Assembly: GCA_013364255.1 (NCBI GenBank) | Contig: CP054936.1 | Location: 4,866,853-4,930,852 of the forward strand | Reading direction: 5' to 3' | Length of the DNA stretch: 64,000 bases | Origin: Streptomyces seoulensis | Lineage (GTDB): Bacteria; Actinomycetota; Actinomycetes; Streptomycetales; Streptomycetaceae | Shown: one piece after another, positions 34,122 to 42,586 of the stretch | How positions within the stretch are numbered: the stretch's first letter is position 1 | How the letters are laid out: every line of letters begins with the position of its first letter | The notes under the pieces: generated by a model | What the model was told of the DNA's origin: nothing | What the model saw: only the letters and a program-made list of their open reading frames with translations | Database searches by the model: none | Translations under genes and position numbers: made by a program

Positions 34122-34362
34122 GTGTGCTGGTCGCAGTTTTAGTTGCATGCACATACCCCTATTAAGGGCATCTCGGTGAGCGGTAGCCAGATCTTCTACT
34201 GCCGACGGTTCGTCTCGTCGGGCTGGGCCCGCGGCGGGGAAGCGCTCCGGACTCTGTCTTCGTACGGCATCTGCGGATCATGGAACTGCGCCATCCTTGG
34301 CCTTGTCCCCGAAGCGGCTTCGGCCCGCCTGCGACGTTCCCTGTCTGTCGAGGTGCACCCTG

Positions 34363-36792
34363 ATGAAGTCCCGATCGACGCTTGCGACCTGGTTGAGCGA
34401 ACTCGACGGTTCCCGCCTGGCACGCGTACTCACCGTGCGGAAGGACGCAGCCTCCTCTCCGGAACCACGCTCGGTGGGGGAGCTGGCGGACCGTCTTCAA
34501 CGTCCGGGGTCCGTGGCACTCGTCCTGCCGCAACTCACGCTGCCGTGCTTGCAGGCCGCCGAGGCGCTGGCCGCCCTGGGAGCCCGAGCGACCCGGGACA
34601 GCCTGGCGGAGTTGCTCGGCGCGACGTCCCCTGCGGCGGTACACGCGCTGGACGCGATCCTGGAGGCGCTGTCGGATAGGGCGCTCGTGTGGCACGACGG
34701 CACCGGGGCACTCCGCATGCCTGCGCCCTTGCGGCAGGCGTGGAGCACGCCTCTGGGGCTTGACGCCCCGCTGGAGGAGCTGCTGGCCGGCACCACCTCG
34801 GAGGAGCTGCGCGGCATGCTGGCGGTGCTGGGTGTCAAGCCACCCGGCACCAAACAGCAGCGACTCGCGGCTCTGGTGGAGCACCACAGTGACGCGGAGC
34901 GGGTCGCCGCCTTGGTGGCGGGGGCACCGGCGGCCACACGGAAGTTGCTTGAGCAGAACGCCAGGTCCACGCCGCGTCGGTCGCTGTTCGTCGGGTTCGG
35001 GGCCCCTGACCCCGATCTCCAACCAGGCGCCCGGTGGGCACTCGACCGTGGGCTTCTGCTCCAGGACCATCACCGGTACGGGCCGGTCCGGATGCCGGTC
35101 GAGGTGGCTTTGGCCGTGCGGGGCGCCGATTGGCACGCTCCGTTCGATCCTCTGCCGCCCGTCACACAGTTGGTGCCCGTCACCTCTTCGGAGGTGGAGC
35201 GGGAGGCCGCGGTGGCCGCCACCGCGTTCGCGGCCCATGCCGCCTCCGTCCTCTCGGTGTGCGCGACCGCTCCACCGACCCGGCTGAAGTCGGGCGGGAT
35301 CGGCGCGCGTGAACTGGCCCGGCTCGGCAAGGCCGCCCAAGCGGACGACGCCGTCGTACGCATCGCCCTGGAGACCGCTTACGCCGCCGGGCTGCTGGCT
35401 CGCGACGGCGATCGCGTACCTCCCACCGAGGCGTACGACGCCTGGGCCGAGCAGGAGCCCGCAGAACAACTCGCCGTCCTGCTCCGGGCATGGCGGGACC
35501 TGCCGCTCACCCCCACCCGAGCGCGCGACGAAGACGACAAGGCGCTGCCCGCGCTCGCCGGTGCGCCTGACTGCGGCGGCTGTCTGCAGGCTCGCCACGG
35601 GCTGCTCACCGCGGCAGCGGGGCTCCCGGCGGGACAGGGGGTAAGGGTCGCTTCGGAGCTGGGACCGCTCGTGGCCTGGCACCGTCCGCTCGCCGACGAC
35701 GCCTCGCCCCAGGACACGGCACCGTTCAGCACCGTGATCCGCGAAGGCGAACTGCTGGGCGTGCTGGCACGGGGTGCGCTGTCCCCGCTCGGTACCCACC
35801 TGGCGGCCCACGCCGACGAAGAGCTCGACACCACGGCCCGGCGGCTGCTGCCCCCCGCGACCACGACGGCCCGGATCGGCGCCGACCTCACCGCCATCGT
35901 CACCGGCACCCCGTCCGCGCGACTCGCAGCGCTGCTGGATTCGATGGCCGACCGGGAGACCAGTGGCACGGCGTCGGTATGGCGCTTCAGTGCCGGCAGC
36001 ATCCGCCGGGCCCTGGACGCCGGCCGCACCCCGGACGACATCACAGCCGACCTGGCAGCCGGCTGCGCCACCGGCCTGCCACAGCCGCTGACCTATCTCA
36101 TCGCCGACACCGCACGAGGTCACGGACGGGTGCGCATCGCCCCCGCGGGCTGTGTCATCCACGGCGACGAACCTGCGCTCCTGGCCGAACTCGTCGTCCA
36201 CCGCGCACTGTCCAAGCTCGCCCTGCGGCAGCTCGCCCCGACGGTCCTGGTCAGCGGCAGCCCACCCGCGACGACTCTCGCCGCGCTCCGTGCCGCGGGC
36301 TACGCCCCGGTCGCCGAGACCGCCGGGGGAACGGTCCACATCGAAAAGCGCCTGCCACAGAGGGCCGCCGCTGCCGTCCCGCCCCCGCGAAGGAACGCCG
36401 GGCGGCGCGGCCCCCGGACCACCGCAGCCCACGCCGCGGACATGCCCGCCGACGCCGGGATGGACGTCCTGGCGGACCGGCTGCTCAAGGCCCCGCCAAC
36501 CGCACCAGAACCCGACCCGTTCGGCAGCGGGGTGCCTTTCGCCACGGACACCGAGGAGATCGTCGCCGGATACGCGAAGCACCTGTCGTACAGCGACGTC
36601 CGCCAGGTCGCCCATGCCATCGACACCGGTGCGGCCATCACGGTCGAGTACATCGCCACCTCGGGCAACCGCACCGTACGCACTCTCAGTGACCTGGAGC
36701 TCGACCCGCCCTACCTCGACGCCTGGTGCCACCTGCGCGAGGCGGAACGCGTCTTCACTCTCTCCCGCATCCATGGCGTGATGCCCGCGTAG
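34363..36792 (+). CDS. Helicase-associated (Helicase_C_3) protein with C-terminal WYL-like domain
   Basis: This 809-residue cytoplasmic protein resembles the large actinobacterial DNA-binding proteins annotated as helicase-associated (XPB/Ssl2-like N-terminal domain). Its N-terminus is MKSRSTLATWLSELDGSRLARVL. Helical, winged-helix-like modules follow (SVGELADRLQRPGSVALVLPQL, QAAEALAALGARATRDSLAELLG, TSEELRGMLAVLGVKPPGTKQQRLAALV). A middle part is LQPLTYLIADTARGHGRVRI-like, and a final beta-rich segment (ITVEYIATSGNRTVRTLSDLELDPPYLDAWCHLREAERVFTLSRIHGV) fits a WYL ligand-sensing fold. No Walker motifs, so it is not a helicase alone, and no XPB-like helicase is adjacent. The ATG follows GAGGTG by 7 nt. 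It lies inside the repeat-bounded island after tRNA-Ser. Confidence 0.85.
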   Translation: MKSRSTLATWLSELDGSRLARVLTVRKDAASSPEPRSVGELADRLQRPGSVALVLPQLTLPCLQAAEALAALGARATRDSLAELLGATSPAAVHALDAILEALSDRALVWHDGTGALRMPAPLRQAWSTPLGLDAPLEELLAGTTSEELRGMLAVLGVKPPGTKQQRLAALVEHHSDAERVAALVAGAPAATRKLLEQNARSTPRRSLFVGFGAPDPDLQPGARWALDRGLLLQDHHRYGPVRMPVEVALAVRGADWHAPFDPLPPVTQLVPVTSSEVEREAAVAATAFAAHAASVLSVCATAPPTRLKSGGIGARELARLGKAAQADDAVVRIALETAYAAGLLARDGDRVPPTEAYDAWAEQEPAEQLAVLLRAWRDLPLTPTRARDEDDKALPALAGAPDCGGCLQARHGLLTAAAGLPAGQGVRVASELGPLVAWHRPLADDASPQDTAPFSTVIREGELLGVLARGALSPLGTHLAAHADEELDTTARRLLPPATTTARIGADLTAIVTGTPSARLAALLDSMADRETSGTASVWRFSAGSIRRALDAGRTPDDITADLAAGCATGLPQPLTYLIADTARGHGRVRIAPAGCVIHGDEPALLAELVVHRALSKLALRQLAPTVLVSGSPPATTLAALRAAGYAPVAETAGGTVHIEKRLPQRAAAAVPPPRRNAGRRGPRTTAAHAADMPADAGMDVLADRLLKAPPTAPEPDPFGSGVPFATDTEEIVAGYAKHLSYSDVRQVAHAIDTGAAITVEYIATSGNRTVRTLSDLELDPPYLDAWCHLREAERVFTLSRIHGVMPA

Positions 36793-36846
36793 GACTCGGC
36801 GGCCAAGGCCGGGTGCCCGGGTGCACGCCTTGCAGGCACCTCGCGA

Positions 36847-36873
36847 GATATACTTAGACCCACATTTGATATC
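36847..36873 (+). promoter_or_regulatory. Candidate vapBC promoter/operator
   Basis: GATAT and ATATC flank 17 bp in an A/T-rich patch that also contains TATACTTAG, a possible -10 element, directly before GGGAGG and the antitoxin GTG. Autoregulated toxin-antitoxin operons usually carry such a palindrome; the arms here are short. Confidence 0.45.
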
Positions 36874-36885
36874 AGGGAGGTACTC

Positions 36886-37101
36886 GTGAGTAGGACGGTT
36901 ATCGACCTGGACGACGACCTGGTCGCGGACGTGGCCAAGGCCCTCGGGACGAGCACCAAGAAGGAGACGGTCAACACCGCTCTTCGCGAGGTGCTGGAGA
37001 GTCGACGTCGCGCCCTGGCTCTCGCCCGGCTGCGGGCCGCGGCCGGGGACGGCGCATTCGATCTGGAGCTGTTCGAGAACAAGGGGAACTACCGCCGGTG
37101 A
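36886..37101 (+). CDS. vapB: VapB-type antitoxin
   Basis: This 71-residue protein begins VSRTVIDLDDDLVADVAKALGTSTKKETVNTALREVLE, a ribbon-helix-helix of the VapB/Arc kind that binds DNA. The C-terminal ALARLRAAAGDGAFDLELFENKGNYRR should wrap around and block the toxin. The GTG start follows GGGAGG by 5 nt. The stop overlaps the toxin start (GTGA), the usual antitoxin-first coupled arrangement. Confidence 0.9.
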   Translation: MSRTVIDLDDDLVADVAKALGTSTKKETVNTALREVLESRRRALALARLRAAAGDGAFDLELFENKGNYRR

Positions 37102-37520
37102 ACGCGGCCCAGTTCCTGATCGACACCAGCGCACTCGCTCGGTTCATGCGCGAGGACGCGGAGCAGTACGGCTGGGACCAGGCGGCAGCCGCCGGACTCA
37201 TCGCCACCTGCCCGATCACCGAGCTTGAGTTCTTCTACAGCGCCCGGTCGGCCGCCGACAGGGCGCGCGGCATCGAGGACATGCGCCTGATCTTCGGTTG
37301 GGTTCCCGTCGACGACCGCGCCTACGACCGCGCCTGGCAGGTCCAGGAAGCACTCACCAAACAGGGAAAGCATCGCAGTGCGGGTGCGGTGGATCTCGTC
37401 GTCGCCGCGACGGCCGAGCTGCACGGGCTCACCCTCCTACACCGCGACCACGACTTCGCCTGCATCGCGGCAGTGACCGGCCAGGCTCTCCAGTGGTACG
37501 GCCCGGAGAGCGGCAAATAG
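37098..37520 (+). CDS. vapC: VapC-type PIN-domain toxin
   Basis: This 140-residue PIN-domain ribonuclease has Asp9 in FLIDTSALARF, Glu in ITELEFFYSAR, Asp in AGAVDLVVAATAELHG, and late Asp in HRDHDFACIAA, the four acidic positions that hold Mg. VapC toxins cut tRNA or rRNA and stop translation until the antitoxin is restored. It is inside the repeat-bounded island, where a TA pair could stabilise the element. Confidence 0.93.
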   Translation: MNAAQFLIDTSALARFMREDAEQYGWDQAAAAGLIATCPITELEFFYSARSAADRARGIEDMRLIFGWVPVDDRAYDRAWQVQEALTKQGKHRSAGAVDLVVAATAELHGLTLLHRDHDFACIAAVTGQALQWYGPESGK

Positions 37521-37611
37521 GCCGACGACGGTTGCAGTTCTGGTCGCATACACCTCCGTACAGCACCGCTCAGGAGCCCCACCCGCCACAGCCGCACCGC
37601 AGGTCAGAACG

Positions 37612-37651
37612 CTCCGCCAGTGCCTCACCGGGCGCGATGTCGAAGGGCCCC
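37612..37651 (+). repeat. Right 40-bp direct repeat of the tRNA-Ser island
   Basis: CTCCGCCAGTGCCTCACCGG continues through GCGCGATGTCGAAGGGCCCC. It repeats the tRNA-Ser 3' junction 3553 bp upstream with one mismatch. It leads into its own hairpin (GAAGGGCCCCACC / GGTGGGGCCCTTC) with a different loop, so this copy also ends in a terminator. Confidence 0.85.
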
Positions 37652-37675
37652 ACCGTTCGCGGTGGGGCCCTTCGT
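37641..37675 (+). terminator. Terminator at the right end of the island
   Basis: CGAAGGGCCCCACCG and CGGTGGGGCCCTTCG enclose TTCG, a stable tetraloop hairpin. It lies after vapC and partly within the right direct repeat. Confidence 0.85.
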
Positions 37676-37774
37676 CGTGCTTGGTCTCGGTTGCGGCGGC
37701 CCCGACCGGTTCGCCGGTCGGGGCCGAGGTCGTTTCAGGGCCTCGCCGAGGAGGTCCGGTCCGTCGGATTCACG

Positions 37775-38956
37775 TCAGGCGCCGGAAGGCTTCGCCGTCG
37801 CTTTCGCCGGCTTCGACGTCGGCGTCGTCTCCGGTTGTGGGGTGCGGCGTACGCGGTGGCGTGGGGCTCTGCGGCGGGGTGGGCGGGTCAGGGTGATCTG
37901 GCGTACGAGTTGCTGGAAGCAGGCCAGGGAGGCCAGGCCGGGCAGGGTGGCCGCCGACATGTCGACGATCGTCCTTGGCGCCTGGATCACGCACAGAAGC
38001 GTCGCGATGGACGAGAAGAGCAGCACCACGCACCAGGAGTGCAGCGCCCGGCGCCGGTGCAGCGCGGCGCGCAGGACCGACAGCGACGCCACCAGCCAGG
38101 GGCCGTACACCAGCAGCGGCCACCAGGAGGCGATGCCGTCGTGCATGCGGGTCACCGCGACGACGCGGAGCGGCTCGTAGGCGACCATGCCGCCGAAGAA
38201 GCTCACCGAGGAGGCGGTCACCGCGGCCGCGGCGGCCAGGACCCGGCTGGCGGTGCGGATCACGTCCGGGCGCTTGCGCTCGCGGATCCTGCGGTGGCCC
38301 CGGTACGTGTGCCGCAGCGGGGGCAGCGCGTCCGTGATCGCCTGGAGGCCGGCGAGGGGCGAGTCGGGCGGGGTGGGAGTGGATTGCGGGGCGTCGGGGG
38401 GTCCCGGGGCCGGTCCCGGCGTCGGGTCCGGCTCCGGCTCCGGTGCGTCGAGCGCGGGGTCCGGTGCCGGCGCCGCCTCCGGTGGGGCCGGCGCGGGCGC
38501 CGTCAGGTCCGGGGGCGTGTCCGGTGGCACGGTCCAGGCGTCCTGGACGTTCGGAACGGCCTGCGCGCTCTGGTCCGCCTCCAGGAACTGCGCGTCCTGC
38601 TGGGACTGCGGGGGCTGGTAGAGGCCGTCCCTGGGGTCCGTCGCGGTCGGCCACTGCTGGTGCGCCAGGGCGTCCTGGAGCATGAAGGCCAGTTCCTCGG
38701 CGGGGTCCCAGGCCGAGTCCGGTGGGATCAGGGGACCCGAGAAGTACTGGGTCGGCGCCCGGTGCCGGCCCGTTCCGGGCGTGGACTCCTCGTCGGATCC
38801 GTCCAGATAGGGATTCAGATACGGATTCGAGGCGGGATAGACGTAAGGATAATCGGTGGAATATCCCGGGCGTCCATCGAAGCGACCGTCGAAACGGCCG
38901 TCGAAACGGCCGTCGGAGCGTCCGTCCGGACGTCCGTCGATGCGTTCGTCATACAT
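37775..38956 (-). CDS. DUF2637 domain-containing membrane protein
   Basis: This is a 393-residue protein with three parts. The N-terminus has a run of four-residue repeats (RIDG RPDG RSDG RFDG RFDG RFDG). A long Pro/Ala/Asp-rich region follows (residues about 130-210). A C-terminal DUF2637-type membrane domain has about four helices (VLAAAAAVTASSVSFFGGMVAYEPL, WWPLLVYGPWLVASLSVLRAAL, WCVVLLFSSIATLLCVI, MSAATLPGLASLACFQQLV). DUF2637 proteins are frequent on streptomycete plasmids and integrative elements and also on chromosomes; their role is not established. It lies just outside the right repeat, 13 nt downstream of a small gene. Confidence 0.85.
   Translation of the reverse strand: MYDERIDGRPDGRSDGRFDGRFDGRFDGRPGYSTDYPYVYPASNPYLNPYLDGSDEESTPGTGRHRAPTQYFSGPLIPPDSAWDPAEELAFMLQDALAHQQWPTATDPRDGLYQPPQSQQDAQFLEADQSAQAVPNVQDAWTVPPDTPPDLTAPAPAPPEAAPAPDPALDAPEPEPDPTPGPAPGPPDAPQSTPTPPDSPLAGLQAITDALPPLRHTYRGHRRIRERKRPDVIRTASRVLAAAAAVTASSVSFFGGMVAYEPLRVVAVTRMHDGIASWWPLLVYGPWLVASLSVLRAALHRRRALHSWCVVLLFSSIATLLCVIQAPRTIVDMSAATLPGLASLACFQQLVRQITLTRPPRRRAPRHRVRRTPQPETTPTSKPAKATAKPSGA
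38864..38944 (-). repeat. 12-bp repeat encoding RxDG units
   Basis: Six 12-bp units plus a partial one near the 5' end of the DUF2637 gene encode R-I/P/S/F-D-G. The last three full units (RFDG) are nearly identical in DNA. Confidence 0.8.
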
Positions 38957-38969
38957 GACGCGGCCCGGT

Positions 38970-39158
38970 CTATGCGGGACGCGAGAAGGCGGGCCGCCGG
39001 GCCGCCGGGCCGAGCCAACGCCGGGCGAGGTCGGCTTCCAGGGCGCTCATCGCGTCCAGGAAGTCCCGCAGCAGCGGCTCGGTCACCCCGGCACTCGGGT
39101 TCTGCCGCTCACGACCTGCGAGCAGCCCCAAGTACCCTTCCCCGGTTGCCTTCTTCAT
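38970..39158 (-). CDS. Small hypothetical protein upstream of the DUF2637 gene
   Basis: This 62-residue protein (MKKATGEGYLGLLAGRERQNPSAGVTEPLLRDFLDAMSALEADLARRWLGPAARRP) is basic at both ends with a likely amphipathic helix in the middle. Codon use is good from this ATG; the upstream in-frame part looks non-coding. It ends 13 nt before the DUF2637 gene, suggesting one operon. No family was recognised. Confidence 0.6.
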   Translation of the reverse strand: MKKATGEGYLGLLAGRERQNPSAGVTEPLLRDFLDAMSALEADLARRWLGPAARRPAFSRPA

Positions 39159-39458
39159 ATCCGAACTAACGCCGCCCGACTTTCCCGGATGCGCGGCAAA
39201 CGGGTGAAGGAATTCCCTGATGAGACCTAAATATGCGATCGGATGTTTCGTCCGTCCAGCCGGCGAAAGGGACACGGACACCGGCATAACGCAACGGGAT
39301 ATATGAGGTTACGGAAAGGGCACGGAGCCGGTCGGCAGGCCCCTCGGGTGGGCCAACCTGCGGATTTGCCTTCCATCGCATCTACCGCCCGGGCCGCCGC
39401 GCGCACCGCGCGTCCGGACCGCCGTGCTCGCTGCGCCGTTCGGGGTAACCGCTGCTCC
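39159..39458. other. Divergent intergenic region
   Basis: These 300 bp lie between the small hypothetical gene and the DUF72 gene. They contain an A/T-rich part (ACCTAAATATGCGATC, AACGGGATATATGAGG) likely to hold divergent promoters. No gene is seen. Confidence 0.5.
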
Positions 39459-40361
39459 ATGGGCGAGATCCTGGTCGGCGCGTGTTCGTGGACGGACCCG
39501 ATGCTGGTGCGCAGCGGGTGGTACCCGGTCGGCTCCCGTGGCGCGGAGGGGCGGCTGCGGCACTACGCCGCCCGGCTGCCGGTCGTGGAGGTCGACTCGA
39601 CCTACTACGCCCTCCCCGGCGAGCGCAACAGCCGGCTGTGGGCCGAACGCACGCCCGACGGGTTCGTCTTCGACGTGAAGGCGTTCTCGCTGCTCACCGG
39701 GCACCCGACACGGGACGCCGCGCTGCCGCCGGACCTGCGAGAGGGTCCCGGTGCGGTGCGCGACCCCAGGGACCCGGCGGTGCTGGACGCGGTGTGGGAA
39801 CGGTTCGCGGAGGGCATCGGGCCGTTGCGGCGCGCGGGCCGGCTGGGCAGTGTGCTGTTCCAGTTCCCGCCGTGGTTCCGGCCGGGCCCGCGGGCCGAGG
39901 CGTTCCTCGCCGAGTGCGCCGGGCGGACCGCCAAGTGGCCCGTCTCCGTGGAGTTCCGCCATCCCGCCTGGTGGCGGGAGGAGCAGGCCGACGCAACCGC
40001 CGACCTGCTGCGCCGCCACGACTTCGCCGCCGTCGCCGTCGACATGGCGCAGGGCCTGCCCGCCTCGGTCCCGCCCGTCACGCCGGTCGCCTCACCCCGG
40101 CTCTCCGTGGTCCGCTTCCACGGGCGCAGCCCCTCCTGGGGCGCCGGGAGCAAGGAGGACCGGTTCCGCCACGACTACGCCGACGAGGAACTGGCGGAGT
40201 GGGTGCCTCGGCTGCGGGCGCTCGCCCGGCGGGTGGAGCGGACGCACGTGCTGTTCAACAACTGCTGCGGCGCCGCGGCGGTACGCGCCGCCGAGCGGAT
40301 GCGCGCACTGCTCGACGGCGACGGCGCCCCCGCTCCCTCCCCCGCCCTCTCCTTGTTCTGA
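39459..40361 (+). CDS. DUF72 domain-containing protein
   Basis: This 300-residue protein of the DUF72 (YecE-like) TIM-barrel family has the conserved opening ILVGACSWTDPML, VVEVDSTYYALPGERNSRLWAERTP, FVFDVKAFSLLTGHPT, LGSVLFQFPPWFRP, WPVSVEFRHPAWW and VVRFHGRSP. The family is widespread and lacks a proven reaction. The ATG was chosen because it precedes the conserved strand directly. It ends 29 nt before the convergent copper gene. Confidence 0.92.
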   Translation: MGEILVGACSWTDPMLVRSGWYPVGSRGAEGRLRHYAARLPVVEVDSTYYALPGERNSRLWAERTPDGFVFDVKAFSLLTGHPTRDAALPPDLREGPGAVRDPRDPAVLDAVWERFAEGIGPLRRAGRLGSVLFQFPPWFRPGPRAEAFLAECAGRTAKWPVSVEFRHPAWWREEQADATADLLRRHDFAAVAVDMAQGLPASVPPVTPVASPRLSVVRFHGRSPSWGAGSKEDRFRHDYADEELAEWVPRLRALARRVERTHVLFNNCCGAAAVRAAERMRALLDGDGAPAPSPALSLF

Positions 40362-40389
40362 TCACTCGGGCTGCTCTGATCACTCGCGC

Positions 40390-42405
40390 TCACGGTGTGA
40401 TCCGCACCGTCCTCGATCCGCTCGCCTGGTCCAGCTCCGACACCCGGACCGTCGCCCTCGCCGTCCAGCCGCCGGGGAACGGCAGGTTCAGCGAGTCGGT
40501 GCCCCAGTAGCCGCCCCGGTCGGTGAGCCGGGCGTCGATCGGGCCGAGGTCCCGGTCGGGCAGGGAGAGGGCGAGCCGGAGCTCGGGGACGGCGGCCAAG
40601 CCGCCGTCGGGGCCGAACACCACGGCCTCCACGGCGTTCTGGCCGACCCGGCCCGGCTCCAGGGTGATCTGCACCGTGCCCCGGCCGCCGGGGGAGCCGG
40701 TGTCGAACGGGATCTCCGTGACGGAGGCGCCCGGCACCCCGGCCGCGGTGGGTGCGGCCGCTCCCGCCTCGGCCGCGGCACGGCCCGGCAGGGTGCCGCT
40801 CAGCACCGTGGAGACCGTCAGCACCACGACGCCGACGCCGACTTCGGCCAGGACCGTGCGGCGCAGCGCGCACAGACCGGCGGCCGCCGTCCCCAGCCGG
40901 GCCGTCCAGTGCCGCGACCGGCTCGCCACGGCCAGCAGCAGCGCCACGGCGACCAGTTTGACCAGCAGCAGCCGGCCGTACGCCGTCCCGGTGAGCGCGG
41001 ACCAGGAGCCGAGGCCGCGCCAGGACTGGTACACCCCGGTGACCACGAGGACGGTGACGGCCAGGAAGGCGAGCCGGGAGAACCGGGCCGCCGTCGCCGC
41101 CGTCGCCGCTGTCGCCGTCGGCCCCACCGCGCTGCCGACGGCGACGGGGGTGGTGGCGGCGGGGTCGGCGGGCGTGGCGGGGTCGGCGGGCGTGGGGGAC
41201 GTGGCGGGTGTCGTGCGGCGCAGGGTGGTGAGGAGTGCGGCAAGGCCGCCCAGCCAGACGGCCATCGCCAGCAGGTGCAGCACCGAGGAGGTCATCGCCG
41301 CGGGGACCTGGAGGCCGGCCGAGGCGTGCTCGGCGGCCGCCCAGGTCAGGGCGAGGGCCACGGCGAGGACCGCGCCGGTCGCGAGGGTGACGCGGGAGGG
41401 GACGGCAACGGCGGGAGCGGGGGCGGCGGGAGCGGGGGCGGTACGTACGGCGGTACGCCCCTGCGCCGGTGCGTCCGGTTCCGGCCCACGCCCGAGGAGC
41501 CGTGCCTCTCCTTCCGGCCGGCGCCCGAGGAACCGTGCCTCTCCTTCCGGACCGCGCCCGAAGAACCGCGTCTCCCCCTCCGGCCCGCGTCGGAGGAGTC
41601 GTCCGAGGAAGAGGGCCGTCGGGGCGAGCAGGGCCAGGCGGGTCAGCAGGACCGCGCCCGGACGGCCGGTCAGGGTGCGGGACAGGGCGGAGAGGGTGAG
41701 GGCCGAGGACGGGCCCGCGCCCGACTCGTAGGGCGCGCGCAGGACGAACAGCGCGAGCGTGGCCGCCAGCAGCAGCCACCAGCCCGTCGCCAGCGGTCCG
41801 CGCAGCGCGCCGGTGTCCGGCGGGCGGCACAGCAGGACGAAGGCCACCGTGCCGATGAGCAGGGCGGCCGCGCCGTACGCGGTGTACCGGGCGAGGTCGT
41901 AGAGGCTGCCGGTGAGCGGGTCCTCGGCCGGGCCGGTGTCGATCGCGGCGGGTGCGGGGGAGCGGTGGCCGACCGAGAAGGTGAAGGCGCCGGAGACCGG
42001 GTGGCTGTCCGCCGACACCATCCGCCAGGCCACCGTGAAGGTGCCCTCGCCCGACCCGGCGGGGAAGGCCACCTGGGCCGTGTCGGGGCGGCCGGGCGCG
42101 TGCCGGGGCTCGGCCGTGCGCACCCGGCGCCCGTCGGGTCCGAACAGCCGGAAGGAGTCGTCGAGCAGGCCGACGGACTCGGTGAAGGTGAGGGTGACCG
42201 CGCGGGGGGCCGCCTTCAGGACGGCGCCGTCGGCGGGGTCGCCGGAGCGCAGGGCGGCGTGGGCCGACGCGGGGCCCGCGGCGCCGAGCAGGAGGAGCAC
42301 CAGTACCGCGCCGAGCAGCACCGGACGGTGCAGCGGCCGGCGCGCACCGCCGTCCCCCGCCCGTCCCTCGCGCTGTTCGCGCCCTGCGCAACGCCGTCGG
42401 GTCAC
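40390..42405 (-). CDS. CopC-CopD fusion copper-resistance/transport protein
   Basis: This 671-residue membrane protein has an N-terminal signal segment (VLLGAVLVLLLLGAAGPASA) followed by HAALRSGDPADG, the mature start of a CopC beta-barrel whose first His binds copper. SADSHPVSGAFTFSV is the second copper-site region. A CopD-like membrane domain of about eight helices follows, and then a C-terminal extracytoplasmic beta domain (VTEIPFDTGSPGGRGTVQITLEP). An internal loop between helices holds three 11-residue repeats (GPEGEARFLGR type). The protein probably moves copper across the membrane. The GTG was chosen for GGAGAGG 6 nt upstream. It is convergent with the DUF72 gene. Confidence 0.9.
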   Translation of the reverse strand: MTRRRCAGREQREGRAGDGGARRPLHRPVLLGAVLVLLLLGAAGPASAHAALRSGDPADGAVLKAAPRAVTLTFTESVGLLDDSFRLFGPDGRRVRTAEPRHAPGRPDTAQVAFPAGSGEGTFTVAWRMVSADSHPVSGAFTFSVGHRSPAPAAIDTGPAEDPLTGSLYDLARYTAYGAAALLIGTVAFVLLCRPPDTGALRGPLATGWWLLLAATLALFVLRAPYESGAGPSSALTLSALSRTLTGRPGAVLLTRLALLAPTALFLGRLLRRGPEGETRFFGRGPEGEARFLGRRPEGEARLLGRGPEPDAPAQGRTAVRTAPAPAAPAPAVAVPSRVTLATGAVLAVALALTWAAAEHASAGLQVPAAMTSSVLHLLAMAVWLGGLAALLTTLRRTTPATSPTPADPATPADPAATTPVAVGSAVGPTATAATAATAARFSRLAFLAVTVLVVTGVYQSWRGLGSWSALTGTAYGRLLLVKLVAVALLLAVASRSRHWTARLGTAAAGLCALRRTVLAEVGVGVVVLTVSTVLSGTLPGRAAAEAGAAAPTAAGVPGASVTEIPFDTGSPGGRGTVQITLEPGRVGQNAVEAVVFGPDGGLAAVPELRLALSLPDRDLGPIDARLTDRGGYWGTDSLNLPFPGGWTARATVRVSELDQASGSRTVRITP
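41486..41590 (-). repeat. 33-bp repeat in the copC-copD gene
   Basis: Three 33-bp units encode RGPEGETRFFG, RGPEGEARFLG and RRPEGEARLLG, in a cytoplasmic or periplasmic loop of the membrane domain. Confidence 0.75.
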
Positions 42406-42586
42406 GTCGCCTCTCCGTCCCGGGACTTGCCGGCTCACGGATACGTACGGGCCCGGACGGCGTAGCGCTCACCGCGCGCACCACGAGATCCGCCGCGCCG
42501 TACGACGACATCCCGATGTGCCGTGCGACGGCGTCCCGCCGTGCCGTCCGGCTGCGCTCGCCGGTCCGGCGGGAGATCATCGGCGC

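Noticed and set aside
34162..37134. A 990-codon reverse-strand frame across the island
   Set aside because: It is antisense to the helicase-associated gene and the VapB gene, with Gly/Arg/Gln-rich composition and no motif.
40358..40390. Repeated CTGATCACTCG between the DUF72 and CopC-CopD genes
   Set aside because: Only two short copies, one overlapping a stop codon; too little to call a regulatory or recombination site.
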